Below are positions 55,138-63,721 of a stretch of DNA of 64,000 nucleotides, piece by piece; position 1 is the stretch's first letter, and each line of letters opens with the position of its first letter. Source of the DNA: Alphaproteobacteria bacterium (lineage in GTDB: Bacteria > Myxococcota_A > UBA796 > GCA-2862545). The DNA lies in assembly GCA_020632875.1 (NCBI GenBank), contig JACKET010000026.1, forward strand, positions 1 through 64,000, written 5' to 3'. The notes under the pieces are model-generated. The model made no database searches, had not been told where the DNA came from, and was given only the letters and a program-made list of their open reading frames with translations. Made by a program: the position numbers and the translations under genes.

Positions 55138-55481
55138 GCTCGACTCCTGGGGTCGAACACGGCTTCCAATCCGTGAATGGCGGGCTACCTAGCCGCTTGG
55201 CGCGGGTTCGGCAAAGCGCCATGGGCCACGGGGACCCTGACATGGATGTCGCGGTCTCGTCGATGCTGCTGAAGTGGCGTTAAGCCATCTTGAAAGCTCG
55301 ATCATCGGCCGGGACGAACAGGCTCCTCACGGCCCGGCGGGACCATCCGATGCCCCCCAATCGCCCCGATTCGGGGCCACCGCGACACGAATGTCGTGGT
55401 TTTGCTCTGGAGGGTGTCCGTCATCCTGTGGAATGTGGAATGTGAAATGATAGAACGCCGATAATGGGAATATACGAGCGC

Positions 55482-55498
55482 TTGGCACGAGGTGTGCA
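55482..55498 (+). promoter_or_regulatory. Sigma-54-like promoter
   Basis: TTGGCACGAGGTGTGCA matches the -24/-12 consensus TTGGCACGNNNNTTGCA at all but one position. The GG and GC pairs are separated by 10 bases, as required. Start of transcription would be near 55509, 107 nt before the FAD-oxidase ATG. Confidence 0.5.
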
Positions 55499-55557
55499 TC
55501 GTCGCGAGGCAGAGATGCAGAGAACTTGCGGTGAGCCGCCCGGCCCCCACCGCGCAT

Positions 55558-55584
55558 GAAGCCCGGCCCCCGCGGTCGGGCTTC
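55558..55584 (+). terminator. Hairpin GAAGCCCG/CGGGCTTC
   Basis: An 8-bp perfect stem with an 11-nt loop, followed by ACTGCTTTC. It sits between the sigma-54-like promoter and the -10 box of the downstream gene and could end a transcript of about 75-80 nt or act as an attenuator. Confidence 0.45.
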
Positions 55585-55603
55585 ACTGCTTTCGGGACCT
55601 GCG

Positions 55604-55609
55604 TATACT
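55604..55609 (+). promoter_or_regulatory. -10 box TATACT, leaderless spacing
   Basis: TATACT ends 6 nt before the ATG at 55616, and TTCACT lies 16 bp upstream as a -35-like box. This is the best housekeeping-type promoter of the window. Confidence 0.6.
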
Positions 55610-55615
55610 CCCGCC

Positions 55616-57718
55616 ATGACGATTTCCGAGGTGCCGAGCAGCACCGAGATGCTCGACCGCTACGCCGCTTCGCGGGATCTCTGGCCCGGCGGCACCCTCG
55701 CGTTCTGGCACGGCGAGTCCGCCCCGCGCCCCGAGCGCGTGTTCTGGCCGGAGACCGACGAGCAGGCCGCCGCCGTGCTGGCCGAGGCGTCGCAGCAGGG
55801 CATCCCGGTCGTCCCGTACGGGCTGGGCAGCGGCGTGTGCGGCGGCGCGCGCGGGCGCGAGGGGTCCTGGTCGGTCGACACGAAGCGCCTGATCAAGATG
55901 GGCCCGCTCGACGAAGCCCGGTGGACGGTCGAGGTCGAGGCGGGCGTGAACGGGCAGCAGCTCGAGGACGCCCTCACGAGTCGCGGCTTCACGCTCGGGC
56001 ACAGTCCGTCGTCCATCTCGTGCTCCAGCGTCGGGGGCTGGGCCGCGGCGCGCAGTGCGGGCCAGTTCAGCAGCAAATACGGCGTCTTCGAGGACATGGT
56101 GCTCGGGCTGACGGCCGCCACCGCGACCGGCGAGGTCCTGAAGATCGGCACGCACGGTGACGACGACCCTGCGCTGATGCCGCTGTTGCTCGGGTCCGAG
56201 GGCACGCTCGGCGTGATCACGCGGTGCAACCTGCGCGTGTGGAAGGCGCCCGAGGCGCGCTGGCTGCGCGGATACCGCTTCTCGACCATCGACGATGCGC
56301 TCGATGCGATGCGGCGGCTGATGCAGGCCGAGCTGTGGCCGTCCGTGGTCCGGCTGTACGACCCGATCGACACGCGCATCGGCGGCAAGACGAAGCCGAA
56401 GGCGAGCCGGAAGCAGGGCACGAAGCGCTGGTACCGCCGCTGGCTGTCCGAGATCGGCCAGCTCGACCCGATCCGCCGCCGTACGCTGGCCCTGCCGCTC
56501 GCGCTCCCCGGGGTCGTGAACCGGCTGTTCGAGGGCATCGCGTCGGGCTGCCTGCTCATCGTGGGCTGGGAGGGCCGTCCCGCCGTGGTCGAAGCGCTCA
56601 CCGCGGCCGGCCGCTCCATCCTCGAGGAACGCGGCGAGGATCTCGGCGCGGGCCCGGGCAACCGCTGGTACCAGAGCCGGCACGCCGTCTCCTACAAGCT
56701 GATGCCGGTCTTCGAGCGCGGTGGGTTCGCCGACACGATGGAGATCGCGGCGCGATGGACGGATCTGCCCCGTGTCTACCGGGCGGTCCGCGAGGCCGTG
56801 ACGCCGCACGCCGTCGTGCTGGCTCACATGAGCCACGTCTACCCGGAGGGCGGCAGCATCTACTTCTCCTTCGCCGGACGTGGCTCGCGGTCGGTCTACG
56901 AAGCCGTGTGGAACGCCGCCCAGGACGCCGTGCTCGCGCAGGGCGCCACCATCACGCACCACCACGGCGTCGGTGCGCTGAAGGCGAAGTGGGCGTCGGC
57001 CGAGGTGGGCGCGGCGGTCGAGGGCTGGCGCGAAGCGAAGGCCCGGCTCGACCCGAACGGCGTGATGAACCCGGGCCGCCTGTTCGTCCCGGTCCCGCCG
57101 CGCGACGCGGGGCCCGACCCGCGCCTGCACGAGACCGACGGCCTGGTGCGATTCCCGGTGGCCGCCACCCCCGAAGAGCGCGCGGAGGAGTGCACCCGGC
57201 TGGGCGTCGAGCAGATGTTCCCCTGGGAGGCCCTGCCCGCGCCGGCGCGGTGGACGCGGTCCCACTGGCAGGTCGGCTGGACCGAGGTCTCCGGGCGGGT
57301 GGGCGCGCAGCACGTCCGGCTCGGGCGGGGGCCCCGCTCGGCGACGGGGCCCGATCTGCGTCCGTGGCTCGTGGCGCACGGCGACTGCCGGTGCACGGTG
57401 CCGGTCGTCCCCGCCGGTGAGCGCTGGCTCGGCGCCGCGAAGGTCGACCGTCCCTGGGAGGTCGCGCGCGAGCTGCTGCGGAGCGACCTGCGCCCGGCGG
57501 TGCTCGACGTGGTCGACGGCGAGCTCCGCGTCGGCTTCCGGGGGCCCGCGTGCCGCCAGCTCGGCGCGGTCGCGAGCCGCTGGGTCCCGGGCGGGCTGAC
57601 CGAGCGCGACTGGGAGGCCTTCACCCTCCCGTCGGGCCCGCTCGAGCCGTGCGCCACGACCGATGCCGATTGCGTGGCGGTCACCGCCCAGGGCGGCCTG
57701 CGGAGGGCGCGGACATGA
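55616..57718 (+). CDS. FAD-linked oxidase, alkyl-DHAP-synthase-like
   Basis: The 700-residue flavoprotein has the PCMH-type FAD fold (PVVPYGLGSGVCGGARG, VEVEAGVNGQQLEDALTSRG, SISCSSVGGWAAARSAGQFS, LLLGSEGTLGVITRCNLRVW) and, at about residues 440-475, ITHHHGVGALKAKW. The triple-His HHHGVG motif is characteristic of alkyl-dihydroxyacetone-phosphate synthase, which swaps the acyl chain of acyl-DHAP for a fatty alcohol in ether-lipid synthesis. An additional C-terminal domain of about 180 residues has no match I know. The start fits a leaderless promoter. It overlaps the Fe-S gene (ATGA). Confidence 0.8.
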   Translation: MTISEVPSSTEMLDRYAASRDLWPGGTLAFWHGESAPRPERVFWPETDEQAAAVLAEASQQGIPVVPYGLGSGVCGGARGREGSWSVDTKRLIKMGPLDEARWTVEVEAGVNGQQLEDALTSRGFTLGHSPSSISCSSVGGWAAARSAGQFSSKYGVFEDMVLGLTAATATGEVLKIGTHGDDDPALMPLLLGSEGTLGVITRCNLRVWKAPEARWLRGYRFSTIDDALDAMRRLMQAELWPSVVRLYDPIDTRIGGKTKPKASRKQGTKRWYRRWLSEIGQLDPIRRRTLALPLALPGVVNRLFEGIASGCLLIVGWEGRPAVVEALTAAGRSILEERGEDLGAGPGNRWYQSRHAVSYKLMPVFERGGFADTMEIAARWTDLPRVYRAVREAVTPHAVVLAHMSHVYPEGGSIYFSFAGRGSRSVYEAVWNAAQDAVLAQGATITHHHGVGALKAKWASAEVGAAVEGWREAKARLDPNGVMNPGRLFVPVPPRDAGPDPRLHETDGLVRFPVAATPEERAEECTRLGVEQMFPWEALPAPARWTRSHWQVGWTEVSGRVGAQHVRLGRGPRSATGPDLRPWLVAHGDCRCTVPVVPAGERWLGAAKVDRPWEVARELLRSDLRPAVLDVVDGELRVGFRGPACRQLGAVASRWVPGGLTERDWEAFTLPSGPLEPCATTDADCVAVTAQGGLRRART

Positions 57719-58509
57719 GCTTCACCACGTGTGCCCTGTGTCCGCGGCTGTGCCGCAGCGCGTGTCCCGTCGCGACCGGATCGGGCCGGGAGGCCGCCGT
57801 GCCGGCCGTCATCGCGGGCACGATGCTCGACGCCGAGCGCGGGAACGTCCCGGCAGCCCTGGCCCGTGAGGCGCTCACTCTCTGCACCGACTGCGGCGCG
57901 TGCCAGGAGCACTGCCACCTGCACGTCCCGCTCCCCCAGCTCCTCCGCGAGGCGAGGGCCGAGCGGGTGCCCCGTCCCGCGCTCGAGCCGCTCCAGCCCA
58001 TCCACGGGACGGGCGACTGGATCGCCATCGAGTCCGACGACCGCCCGTTCGCGGAGGCCCTCTCGAAGGCGCTCGGCAAGGACGTCCGGAAGTGGCGCAC
58101 ATCCGACCACCTCGGGGTCGAGACCCTGGCGTACCCGGGCTTCGAAGAGCGGCTGGAGCGCATCCGTGGGCGCATCGGCAACGGGCGGGTCGTCGTGGTG
58201 AGCGGTGGCGTGGCGCGGGTCCTCGAGAAGGCGGGCGTCGGCTACCAGTGGCTGCACGAGGTGGTCCGCGATCTGCCCGGCGGAGACGGGTCCTGCGCGC
58301 TCGGCGGCAACCGTCCGCTCGCGTGCTGTGGCGCGGCGGGGCCGCTCGCCGCGTTCCATCCCGACGACGCGGAGCGCACGGGTCGCGTGTGGCTCGACCG
58401 CTCCGAGGAATGGGTGGTGCGGGACGCCCGCTGCCGGTCGCACCTCAACCGCTGCGGGGGGACCGTCCAGGACCCGCTCGACGCGCTCATCGCGAGGGTG
58501 ATGCCGTGA
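57715..58509 (+). CDS. 4Fe-4S dicluster protein (GlpC/GlcF-like)
   Basis: The 264-residue protein has two 4Fe-4S motifs: CALCPRLCRSACP at the N-terminus and CTDCGACQEHCHLHVP (about residues 58-73). Later Cys-rich segments (LACCGAAGP, CRSHLNRCGG) recall the CCG-type domains of GlpC, GlcF and heterodisulfide reductases. It would pass electrons to or from the neighbouring flavoprotein, as GlcD/GlcF do. Overlaps of 4 nt on both sides fix it in the operon. Confidence 0.82.
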   Translation: MSFTTCALCPRLCRSACPVATGSGREAAVPAVIAGTMLDAERGNVPAALAREALTLCTDCGACQEHCHLHVPLPQLLREARAERVPRPALEPLQPIHGTGDWIAIESDDRPFAEALSKALGKDVRKWRTSDHLGVETLAYPGFEERLERIRGRIGNGRVVVVSGGVARVLEKAGVGYQWLHEVVRDLPGGDGSCALGGNRPLACCGAAGPLAAFHPDDAERTGRVWLDRSEEWVVRDARCRSHLNRCGGTVQDPLDALIARVMP

Positions 58510-59432
58510 ACGTGGTCTTCATCGTCAATCCGCGCTCCGCGGGAGGGGCGACCGGGCAGGCGATGGAGAGGATCGGGGAGCTCGCCCGCGCCGCGTTCGA
58601 CGAGGTCGACGTCCGCGAGACGGAGCGGCCCGAGCACGCCATCGAGCTCGCCGCGGCCTGCGGGGGGGCCGACCTCGTCGTGTCGGTCGGCGGGGACGGA
58701 ACGGCGAACGAGGTCGTCAACGGCCTCGCGCGGCTCGAGGCGTCCGAGAGGCCCGCGCTGGGCGTGCTCCCCGCGGGTACGGGCTGCGATCTCGTGAAAT
58801 CGATCGGCATGCCGCGCGACCTCGAAGAGGCGGTCGCGGTGCTCAGAGACGGCGAGCGACGCCCCACCGACTGGATGGTCGTCGGTTTCGACAGAGCCGG
58901 CGTTCCAGCGGAACGGATCTGCATCAACGTCGCCGGTTTCGGGATGAACGGCGAAGTGGTCATGCGCGCCAACCAGAGCAGCAAGCGTTTCGGGGGCAAG
59001 GCGACTTTCGCCCTCGCGACCGCGCGCACCGCGCTCGCGTGGAAAAGCCCGGTCGCATCCATGGAGTGGGACGGTCCGGACGGGCCCGGGTCGTGGGAGG
59101 GGAGGCTCTCCTCGGTGTTCGTGGCGAACGGCCACTACTGCGGCGGCGGCATGTGGGTCGGCCGCGGCGGGCGGATGGACGACGGGTCCGCGGAGATGAC
59201 GCTCCTTCCAGAGCTTCCGCTGCCTCGGACGATTATCGGCGCTCCCCGCCTGTATTCGGGCACGATCGGAAAAGTGCAGGGGGTGGTGACGGCGCGGATC
59301 TCCCAGCTTCGAGCGCGATGTGACGAGCGCGAGGTGCTGATCGACATCGACGGCGAGCAGCCGGGCCGACTGCCGCTGGATCTGCGCGTGGAGCGCCATG
59401 CCGTGCATCTCGTGGGGCGGTGGGGCGGATAA
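58506..59432 (+). CDS. Diacylglycerol kinase-family lipid kinase (YegS-like)
   Basis: The 308-residue enzyme shows FIVNPRSAGG, the nucleotide-binding SVGGDGTANEVVNG, LGVLPAGTGCDLVKSIGMP and the C-terminal FVANGHYCGGGMWV-type loop of the DAGK/sphingosine-kinase fold. It would phosphorylate a lipid alcohol such as diacylglycerol or an alkyl-glycerol. With the alkyl-DHAP-synthase-like gene it makes a lipid-synthesis operon. The GTG start overlaps the upstream stop (GTGA). Confidence 0.9.
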   Translation: MNVVFIVNPRSAGGATGQAMERIGELARAAFDEVDVRETERPEHAIELAAACGGADLVVSVGGDGTANEVVNGLARLEASERPALGVLPAGTGCDLVKSIGMPRDLEEAVAVLRDGERRPTDWMVVGFDRAGVPAERICINVAGFGMNGEVVMRANQSSKRFGGKATFALATARTALAWKSPVASMEWDGPDGPGSWEGRLSSVFVANGHYCGGGMWVGRGGRMDDGSAEMTLLPELPLPRTIIGAPRLYSGTIGKVQGVVTARISQLRARCDEREVLIDIDGEQPGRLPLDLRVERHAVHLVGRWGG

Positions 59433-59660
59433 CCGAGGGATTACGGAAACAAAAATTCCAAAATCCAAATAGTCCTACACGACGGGCGTTCCGAGGGCTT
59501 CCCGGGTCCCTCCACGGAAAAAACCGCAAATCTGGCCTTGCATCCTCCCGCGGGGGAACGTACAAAGTCCTCGTCACATCGACGGTTCCATCCATGGATT
59601 CGAGTGGTGACATCGCCGGAGCGGCAATCACGCCGCGATGGCATCCCGATGGTCCGGTTT

Positions 59661-59666
59661 CATAAT
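59661..59666 (+). promoter_or_regulatory. -10-like CATAAT of the HU gene
   Basis: CATAAT lies 41 nt before the HU ATG in the least GC-rich part of a 275-bp gap. GAGAGGAGAG precedes the ATG. No clear -35 box was seen. Confidence 0.35.
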
Positions 59667-59707
59667 TTGGATTAATTCGGGAACGCATCGCACGAGAGGA
59701 GAGTCCC

Positions 59708-59983
59708 ATGAACAAGGCAGATCTCACCGAGGTCCTCGCGTCCCGCGCCAAGATTCCGAAGGTCAAGGCCGCTGGCTACATCAACCTGCTCACCGAAGCC
59801 ATCCAGGAGGCGCTCGTGCGCGACGAGAAGGTGACCATCTCCGACTTCGGCACGTTCACCGTGTCCAAGCGCCGCTCCTTCACGGGCCACAACCCGAAGA
59901 ACGGCAAGGTGATGCAGGTTCCGGCCCGCCGGATCCCCGTCTTCCGCGCTGGCAAGGGCCTCAAGAACGCCCTGAACCAGTAG
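59708..59983 (+). CDS. HU-family DNA-binding protein
   Basis: The 91-residue basic protein has the HU/IHF fold: MNKADLTEVLASRAKIPKVK, a helical dimer core, TISDFGTFTVSKRRSF, and the DNA arm FTGHNPKNGKVMQVPARRIP, ending FRAGKGLKNALNQ. The GRNPxTG-type arm motif is GHNPKNG here. It bends and compacts DNA as a dimer. A strong ribosome-binding site and the terminator that follows suggest a single-gene, highly expressed transcript. Confidence 0.97.
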   Translation: MNKADLTEVLASRAKIPKVKAAGYINLLTEAIQEALVRDEKVTISDFGTFTVSKRRSFTGHNPKNGKVMQVPARRIPVFRAGKGLKNALNQ

Positions 59984-60015
59984 TTGTCGCAGCGGGAACA
60001 ATCCCGCTCGACCCC

Positions 60016-60049
60016 GAGAGGCCGCCGTCTTCGCGACGCGCGGCCTCTC
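60016..60049 (+). terminator. Rho-independent terminator after HU
   Basis: A 10-bp perfect stem (GAGAGGCCGC/GCGGCCTCTC) with a 14-nt loop, followed by TTCGTCT, begins 33 bp after the HU stop. Confidence 0.8.
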
Positions 60050-60110
60050 TTCGTCTGGGGGTTGGTGTACGGCGGCGTACAGAATGGGTGCGCGCTCCCT
60101 CCGCCGTGCT

Positions 60111-60116
60111 TAAGGT
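60111..60116 (+). promoter_or_regulatory. -10 box TAAGGT
   Basis: TAAGGT lies 25 nt before the ATG at 60142, giving a leader of about 19 nt with GGAG as ribosome-binding site. Confidence 0.4.
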
Positions 60117-60141
60117 GAGCAGTGCGTCCGATGGAGCCCAG

Positions 60142-60777
60142 ATGAGCACTCCCGCCGCCCAGCCCGAATCCCGCCGCCGCGCGCGCCTCGTCGCCGAGGC
60201 GAACCTGCCGACCCGGTACGGCGAGTTCCGCGTCACCGCGTTCGAAGCGGTCGACGGCAAAGAGTACGGTGCCGTCGTGAAGGGCGATGTCGCCGGGCGC
60301 CGGGGCGTGCCGGTCCGCCTGCACAGCGAGTGCTTCACCGGCGACGTGATGGGCAGCGTGAAGTGCGACTGCCGCGACCAGCTCGAAGCCGCGCTCGAGT
60401 ACATCGGCCAGGCCGACCACGGCGTCGTCGTCTACCTCAGGCAAGAGGGGCGCGGCATCGGTCTCGCCAACAAGATCCGGGCGTACGCGCTCCAGGATGG
60501 CGGGCTCGACACGGTGCAGGCCAACCTCGCGCTCGGCTTCGACGACGACGAGCGCCGCTACGACATCGCGGCCGACATCCTCGCCGAGCTCGGCATCGAG
60601 TCGGTCCGGATCCTCACGAACAACCCGAACAAGATCGCAGGGCTCGAGTCCGCCGGCATCCGGGTCGAGGGGCGCATCCCCCTCCAGGTCCAGACGCGTC
60701 CCGAGAACGTGTTCTACCTGTCGACGAAGGCGCTCAAGTCCGGGCACATGCTCGTCGACCTGCCCGAGCCCGAGTAG
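60142..60777 (+). CDS. ribA: GTP cyclohydrolase II
   Basis: The 211-residue enzyme opens GTP to start riboflavin synthesis. It has the zinc cysteines Cys64, Cys75 and Cys77 in CFTGDVMGSVKCDCRDQ, the catalytic VVYLRQEGRGIGLANKIRAY and the GTP-binding RILTNNPNKIAGLESAGI. It is a stand-alone enzyme without a fused RibB domain. No FMN riboswitch is visible in the short leader. It converges with rsmE, with 3 bp between stops. Confidence 0.97.
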   Translation: MSTPAAQPESRRRARLVAEANLPTRYGEFRVTAFEAVDGKEYGAVVKGDVAGRRGVPVRLHSECFTGDVMGSVKCDCRDQLEAALEYIGQADHGVVVYLRQEGRGIGLANKIRAYALQDGGLDTVQANLALGFDDDERRYDIAADILAELGIESVRILTNNPNKIAGLESAGIRVEGRIPLQVQTRPENVFYLSTKALKSGHMLVDLPEPE

Positions 60778-60780
60778 CCC

Positions 60781-61446
60781 TCACGGCACCGGGCGCAGCA
60801 GCGCCACCGCCACGACGCACGCCGTCTCGGCGCGGTACACGTGCGGGCCGAGCCCGACGGGCGTGACGTGCGCAGAGAGCCACGCGACCTCGGCGGGGCT
60901 GAATCCGCCCTCGGGGCCCACGCACACCGCGCAGGTGCCGGGGGCGCGCTCGGCGAGGGGCCCGCCGGGAAGGGCCGCGTACACGGGGGTCTCGAGACCC
61001 TCGACCGCTTCGCGCAGCCGCCGGACCGGGTGGATCACGGGCTCGTCCGCGCGGCCGCACTGGGCGGCGGCGGCGCTCGTGATGCGCTCCCAGCGGTCGG
61101 TGCGCTCGCCCTTGGCCACGGAACGCTCGGTGAGCACGGGGTGGATGCCGCGGACGCCGGCTTCGGTGGCCATGCGGATGGCGAGGTCCATCGCCTGGTG
61201 CTTGAGGATGGCGACGACGAGGTCGATGCCGCCCTCCGCGGACACCGTGCGCACCGGCCCGGTGGCCCGGGCGATGGCGAGCCCGTCGTGATCCGCGACG
61301 AGCTCGGCGGGCTGCTCGGACCCGGCTCCGTCGAACAGGACGAGCGCCAGGCCCGGACGCGCGCGGAGGACGTGGAGGAGGTGGTGCGACACCCCCGCGT
61401 CGAGCGGGCCGTCGTGGGGGAGGGACGCGACCCGGACGCGCTTCAT
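60781..61446 (-). CDS. rsmE: 16S rRNA (uracil-1498-N3)-methyltransferase
   Basis: The 221-residue SPOUT-type enzyme methylates U1498 of 16S rRNA. It starts MKRVRVASLP, lacks much of the usual PUA domain length, and has MDLAIRMATEAGVRGIHPVL, TERSVAK and the SAM-binding knot CVGPEGGFSPAEV followed by LGPHVYRAETACVVAVALLR. The start overlaps the prmA stop (ATGA), and this pairing is common in bacteria. Confidence 0.95.
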   Translation of the reverse strand: MKRVRVASLPHDGPLDAGVSHHLLHVLRARPGLALVLFDGAGSEQPAELVADHDGLAIARATGPVRTVSAEGGIDLVVAILKHQAMDLAIRMATEAGVRGIHPVLTERSVAKGERTDRWERITSAAAAQCGRADEPVIHPVRRLREAVEGLETPVYAALPGGPLAERAPGTCAVCVGPEGGFSPAEVAWLSAHVTPVGLGPHVYRAETACVVAVALLRPVP

Positions 61447-62285
61447 GCCGGGCGGAGCTCGAGCGCGATCCACTCGCCGTCGACGAGGCGCTGCGCGACG
61501 GGCCACGGAATCGCGGCGCGGACGAGGGGCTCGCGGTCGGCGAGGATGCCCGCCAGCACGAGGTGATGGCGCGTGAGGCGCATCAGGTCGTCTGCGAAGC
61601 GCACGATGAGCTCGGCGTGCAGGTTCGCGAGGACGACGTCCGCCGGCGCGAGCGCGTCGGGCGTGCGCGTGTCGAAGGTCGCGGGGAGCCCGTTCAGCGC
61701 GGCGTTGTGGACTGCATTCGCCACGGCGGCCTCGTCGATGTCGATGCCGTGGGCCTCGAAGCCCCGCGAAGCCGCGGCCAGCGCGAGGACGCCGGAGCCG
61801 CAGCCGATGTCGAGGGCCGTGCGCCCGGTCAGGCCGTCGAGGAGCACGAGCGCCTGGCGCGTCGTCGGGTGGTCGCCGGTGCCGAAGCCGGCGCCCGGCT
61901 CGACGAGGATGGCGCCCTCGGGCGCGTCCCAGGGCGGCGCGACGACGAAACCGCCCGCTGCGATGGGCGTGAAGCCCGCGCGGCTCTCGGCCTCCCAGTC
62001 CTTCTCCTCCTCCGTCCGCCACACGAGCGTGGTGTCGGCATCGAGCCACGGGCCGAGCGCGCGGATGGCGGCCGGGCGGTCTTCGTGCTCGAACCACGCG
62101 GTCAGGACGTGGCGGGCGGGCAGGGGAGGGTACGGGCCCGTGTCCCAGGGCTGGCGAGGCGCGGGTGCGGTGCCGGGGAGCCAGGATTCCTGCACGCCCA
62201 CGGCGCCGAGCGCGAACAGCGCCGCGGACGCGCCGTCGGTGGCGGACCGGCGCAGCCCCACGATGTCGAGCGCGACCCAGGCCAT
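61443..62285 (-). CDS. prmA: Ribosomal protein L11 methyltransferase
   Basis: The 280-residue SAM-dependent enzyme methylates L11. It shows the hallmark VEPGAGFGTGDHPTTRQALV, the SAM motif TALDIGCGSGVLALAAASRG, DIDEAAVANAVHNAALNG and VLANLHAELIVRFADDL. It is the middle gene of a VKOR-DsbA/prmA/rsmE run with 4-5 bp spacing. Confidence 0.95.
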   Translation of the reverse strand: MAWVALDIVGLRRSATDGASAALFALGAVGVQESWLPGTAPAPRQPWDTGPYPPLPARHVLTAWFEHEDRPAAIRALGPWLDADTTLVWRTEEEKDWEAESRAGFTPIAAGGFVVAPPWDAPEGAILVEPGAGFGTGDHPTTRQALVLLDGLTGRTALDIGCGSGVLALAAASRGFEAHGIDIDEAAVANAVHNAALNGLPATFDTRTPDALAPADVVLANLHAELIVRFADDLMRLTRHHLVLAGILADREPLVRAAIPWPVAQRLVDGEWIALELRPA

Positions 62286-62289
62286 CCGA

Positions 62290-63654
62290 TCACATCGGGG
62301 GGAGGAGCTCGACGCCATCCTGCTTGGACTCGACCAGGACGCGGAGCACTTCGGGGCCCTTCGTGATCTCGACCCACTCGACACCCGGCACGAGGCCGCG
62401 GACGTAGAGCGTCGGCGTGCCCTGGACCCCCGCTTCGAAGCCCGCGACCGCGTCGGCCACCACGGCGTCGACCGTGCCCTGGTCGCCCATGCAGGCCTCC
62501 CACGCGGCGAAGTCGAGCCCGACCTCCTGCGCCATGAAGGCGAGGTCGTTGTCGGAGTTGTAGCCGAGGTTCTGGAACATCTTGCTCGACATGTCGAAGT
62601 AGCGGCCCTGCTTGCCGGCGCACTCGGCGGCCATGGCGGCCTTGCAGCGCTCGACGCCTTCCTGCCCTTCGAGCGCGGGGTTGCACGCACCGGACAGCGG
62701 GAACGCCTTGAACCGGAGCTGCAGGCTCGGGAAGTCGTGCACGAGCTGCTTCATGACCGGCGCGGCCTGTGCGCAGTGCGGGCAGCCGTAGTCGGCGTAC
62801 TCGACGATGAGCACGGGCGCGTCGGAGCTGCCGAGCACGGGCTCGGTGCCGTCGAGCTTGATGGCGCCGCGGGGGCGGGCGTAGAGCGTGGCGAGCTGAT
62901 CGGCGGAGAACTGGGGCTTCTCGCCATGGGGCGCCGGGTTCGGCTTCAGGCCGGCGACCGGGCTGGAGGACGCCACGTGCTCGCGCCAGGAGCTCGCGCC
63001 CACGAGCGTGATGACCGCGAAGGTCGCGGTGATGATCCACAGCGTGCTGGTGCCGAAGATGCGGTCGATGCCCTCGAGCAGCGAGCGGCCCTGCAGCGCG
63101 AGCCCGCGCATCGCGGCCCACAGCAGCAGGCCGTTGCACGCGTAGATGGTGATGCACAGCACGCAGAAGGCGCCGAGCTTCTTGGCCTCCCACCCGAGGT
63201 ACGCCGAGAAGGCGAGGGACGCGAGGGCGAACAGGCCGTTGATCTGGTTGAAGGCCGGGGACTTCTCGTCGTTGCCGAACGAGGCGAACGCGAGGCCCAG
63301 GTAGAACGCCAGCCCGTACAGCGTGACGGGCAGCCCGAGGAGCTCGGACGCCGCGGACTGGTTCACGATGTCGCAGTTGATCGTCTGGCTGATGTTGCAG
63401 GCGCTGTCGCCCGTCGCCTCGAACTTCCGGTAGAACAGGTACGCGTTGCAGCCGGCGGCGAGGATGGCGGTGGCGAGCGTGCCGTGGCGCGGGTTCGTCA
63501 GGATCACCTGGGCGCAGAACGCCACGCCTGCTGCGAGGAACGCCATGAGGTCGTACCCGGCGAAGTCGGCGTTGCCCGAGCTCCCGAAGAACACGCCCGC
63601 CGCGGCGAGCAGGCCGGCGACCGTGAGCAGTCCGTAGTTCTTGAGGAAGTCCAT
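62290..63654 (-). CDS. Vitamin K epoxide reductase fused to DsbA-like thioredoxin
   Basis: The 454-residue membrane protein makes and recycles disulfide bonds. The N-terminal VKOR domain has about five transmembrane helices, the loop cysteines SACNISQTINCD and the active-site GAFCVLCITIY, which reduces quinone. The C-terminal periplasmic domain is DsbA/thioredoxin-like with YADYGCPHCAQAAP (CPHC) and a cis-proline in GVQGTPTLYV. The fusion couples the oxidant to its regenerator in one chain. It suits an organism with many Cys-rich secreted proteins like those in this window. Confidence 0.96.
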   Translation of the reverse strand: MDFLKNYGLLTVAGLLAAAGVFFGSSGNADFAGYDLMAFLAAGVAFCAQVILTNPRHGTLATAILAAGCNAYLFYRKFEATGDSACNISQTINCDIVNQSAASELLGLPVTLYGLAFYLGLAFASFGNDEKSPAFNQINGLFALASLAFSAYLGWEAKKLGAFCVLCITIYACNGLLLWAAMRGLALQGRSLLEGIDRIFGTSTLWIITATFAVITLVGASSWREHVASSSPVAGLKPNPAPHGEKPQFSADQLATLYARPRGAIKLDGTEPVLGSSDAPVLIVEYADYGCPHCAQAAPVMKQLVHDFPSLQLRFKAFPLSGACNPALEGQEGVERCKAAMAAECAGKQGRYFDMSSKMFQNLGYNSDNDLAFMAQEVGLDFAAWEACMGDQGTVDAVVADAVAGFEAGVQGTPTLYVRGLVPGVEWVEITKGPEVLRVLVESKQDGVELLPPM

Positions 63655-63721
63655 GCGTGGTCCGTGGCGATGTGCGGAGCGGACCTATCGCATCGGGATG
63701 CGAAAACCACCCGGAAGGGAC

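Larger units (their letters stand above)
55138..55615. other. 478-bp regulatory gap
   Basis: This gap between divergent genes holds no supportable ORF. It has a sigma-54-like promoter (55482-55498), a hairpin (55558-55584) and the leaderless promoter of the FAD-oxidase gene. A GGAATGT triplication lies near 55434-55447. Confidence 0.6.
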
